Shown here in pieces: positions 61,792-64,000 of a DNA stretch of 64,000 nucleotides. Both the position numbers and the translations under genes were made by a program. Source of the DNA: Anisakis pegreffii. Its lineage: Eukaryota; Nematoda; Chromadorea; Rhabditida; Anisakidae. Location: the NCBI GenBank assembly GCA_035041965.1, contig JAPYMA010002771.1:186001-250000 (forward strand), written 5' to 3'. The number at the start of each line of letters is the position of its first letter. Within the stretch, counting starts at the first letter, position 1. A model generated the notes under the pieces. The model worked only from the letters and a program-made list of their open reading frames with translations. It had not been told where the DNA came from and made no database searches.

Positions 61792-64000
61792 ATGAACAAT
61801 ATAATTTCGATGCTCATTATCTTTCACATCATTAGTATTGTGCCTTCATTTGCGTTTACTCATTGGATGGTCACAGAAGATGGTCTGAGTATTCAATATG
61901 TGGTCAGTAGTTGCTCTCATTGATTACATCGTTTATTTATTCGTGTAGCTGATGATGGCATGATGTTTCAGTCAGATTCTCCGTTCATCATGAAACAGCC
62001 ACATTCATTGGTACAGTTTTTGGATCAAGAACGTAAATTGGACGCGATATCGCACCATCGACGGCTCTTCTCGGAACATGAGGCATGTCTTTGTGATGCA
62101 CTCTCCAATGATTACAACAAGAGAATGAAGACACTTAATTGATTCAGAAAGTGATCCGTGAGCAAGAGCAAGCCGATGACCCGGAAATCGAAAATAAGAT
62201 CCGCTCGAGTGATATGGACTGCCTGACGGCTGGGAGCTTCGCGAACAATCGCGATCCTTACCTCGTTTCGTACACCGTCTTCGATCCACTCGAAGAGTTG
62301 CTTGCTTTTATGATTTGCTTTGCTATTATTTGTTCTATTTATTCCTTCACATAACTATTAATTCAGCTTGGAATATATGATTGGATTAGTGCGGGATGTG
62401 AATGAGGATATAACGCATGAAATTCCGTATTGTACGTCGGATTTGCCGTTTAGTATGTATGCTTTCGAACATCTTTCTGTGAGTTTTGTTTCATTCATTA
62501 ATCTGAGTATTTGTTGTTTTGGTGAGAGTTTGTGTTTGGATGGATTGGGGATATAAATGTGTGAGGTGTTGAAGGGAATGCAGCAACGTGATTCGCTGTC
62601 ATCGCCGTACGAATACGAACTGCAGAAAGCGTTACCTTCAAGATTTCGCATCGTCGATTTTGCACATTACGTTGCTGTCACGTTGAAGAAGGTTGTTATA
62701 CTCTCGTTTTACCTGGGCATTTGTTTGCTTGAAACGATGGATACGCATCGGATCAGAATTGATTGAGTTATCATTTTGTTTTATTCTAGGAGCCGATGAG
62801 CGCACCGTTATTGAATTTAGCAGCGCTTTATTGGCGAATAAAAGGCGATGCTAAGAATGCAATCGAATGTCTCAGACGATCACTTCACTATTCAACGCAG
62901 TTAGTGTGCATGTCTTTTGATTGTGCATTTGGTACATTCAAAATTTGGGGTTTTATGCATTTGTTCATTTGATATTGGATGGTGCTTAGCAGTAATAAGT
63001 GAAACGCTCGATTTTTTTGCAGTGACAAACGAGCTCGAGCGATGTTCGCATTAGGCAATTTGCTGCATCGAGCCGGGCATTCTTCGGACGCTGTTATTCT
63101 TTATCAGGTATGGTGCATTATGTATTTATTTTGAATGCTCATGAAGATTTCTCGTCACCTCCTCAGCGGACATTAATAGTCTTAATGTGATTGCAGTTGG
63201 TGATGAATGAAGTGAAGAATGCGAATTTGCATATGGCAATGGGCGATGCATTGACAGTGATTCAGAATCGTACTGAGGCAATCGTAGAGTACGAGCAGGC
63301 ATTAGCGATCGATGCGAGTCTCGAGAGTGCATCGATTAAGGCAGCGGCTTTGAAATGCGATCTGAAGTTGATCGATGCCATGGAGAAACAACACAGGAAT
63401 TTATTGAGTACAATTTCGGAGAAGACGAATTATAATAATAGGTGAATTGAGATTGATATAAGACGGGTCAATGAAATGAGATCGAGATGTGGAATGAATG
63501 GAGTGTTGCAGATTTGAGTTGGTGAAAATGTTGGAGGAGAACGTTCGCAGGAATGTGTTGGATACGGATGGTAAACTGCAATCTGCGTTGATCTATGAGT
63601 TCTTCACGTTCGGCACACTTCCGTACGTGACGTGTCGAACTGTGAAGCAACAAGACGATCGTTTGGGAATGCACTGTGGTGTTAGTGACTTGCGCAGGTA
63701 TAGGACGATGATCAGCGAGAAGCATCTGAAGATGTTCGACGCTGCACGACGGAGCGCTATGCTTATCAATGAAACATCGCATTGGTATGATGGCGATATG
63801 AGTTTAGTGCAAGAAGAAGACGACGACAAGGAACTGAATGAATTCTTAACGGGTTTAGAGCCATTCAAAGGCATGGATTGGGATGAACCCACCGAAGAGC
63901 GCATGTACCCACGCAAAATGTGAGTATCACTTCGGGAATTGATCTTTAAAATTTTTTGGATGAATTGGTGCTTTGAAATAATGAACAGTTATTGTCGAAG
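61792..64000 (+). CDS. TTC17 (tetratricopeptide repeat protein 17), 5' part
   Basis: The start MNNIISMLIIFHIISIVPSF is a signal peptide, followed by AFTHWMVTEDG, the conserved N-terminal motif of TTC17. Exons read on at about 61972-62085, 62153-62282, 62367-62478 (ITHEIPYCTSDLPFSMYAFE), 62574-62693, 62791-62899 (LLNLAALYWRIKGDAKNAIE), 63022-63107 (ARAMFALGNLLHRAGHSSDA), 63198-63442 (MAMGDALTVIQNRTEAIVEY) and 63512-63919. The TPR motifs with their spaced Ala/Gly/Tyr residues are clear in the middle exons. In mammals TTC17 works with C2CD5/CATIP-type partners in actin organisation and ciliogenesis; its worm role is not known to me. The last exon meets a perfect GTGAGT donor at 63920, so the gene continues past the window. 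The exon 2-3 junction is uncertain. Confidence 0.85.

Overview
This is eukaryotic DNA, and almost certainly from a nematode. The sequence is AT-rich, genes are split by short introns with TTTCAG-like acceptors, and the families fit: an MSP-domain protein, a Dicer-related/RIG-I-like helicase, a secreted ShK (SXC) protein, and polyubiquitin units with Ala at residue 19, as I recall for C. elegans. Species cannot be fixed; a parasitic (perhaps ascaridoid) worm is a guess. Exon models were built by hand from splice sites and reading phase.

Layout. 278-3178 (+): membrane-anchored MSP-domain protein. 3821-4219 (+): a 68-residue bHLH factor. 5692-8672 (+): polyubiquitin with seven units, an intron in every unit, a heat-shock-type promoter and a one-base frameshift in the last unit. 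9173-16515 (+): a DRH/RIG-I-like helicase. 19818-17888 (-): ribosomal protein S6. 20470-22426: two DNA transposon relics, a fold-back element and a Merlin element with a perfect 8-bp target duplication.

23130-32750 is the most unusual part. A minus-strand gene (29238-25866) joins a signal-peptide exon to six identical ShK exons on 476-bp repeats plus one diverged ShK exon. It is flanked by a composite inverted duplication whose right arm is a chimera of two paralogous upstream regions. That block ends next to a perfect 16-bp hairpin and a decayed Ty3-type pol fragment (32759-34320).

34959-35416 (-): 3' exons of an unknown membrane protein, next to a GC-rich inverted-repeat element. 36071-36283 (+): an orphan PAK-type CRIB exon. 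39802-41637 (+): an unrecognised five-exon gene with fully consistent phases. 43260-49007 (+): an LPGAT1-type acyltransferase whose 3.9-kb intron contains a complete DGAT2-family gene on the other strand (46610-44981). 51678-50285 (-): a neuronal-calcium-sensor-like EF-hand protein. 54773-55324 (+): a serine-rich coiled-coil ORF. 56688-58563 (+): B-type cyclin. 60236-60548 (+): NAA38/LSMD1. 61792 to the window end (+): the 5' part of TTC17.

The genes form no single pathway. The nested LPGAT1/DGAT2 pair shares a lipid-acylation theme. Most remaining space is AT-rich intergenic DNA with no support for further genes, apart from two isolated G-quadruplex motifs.
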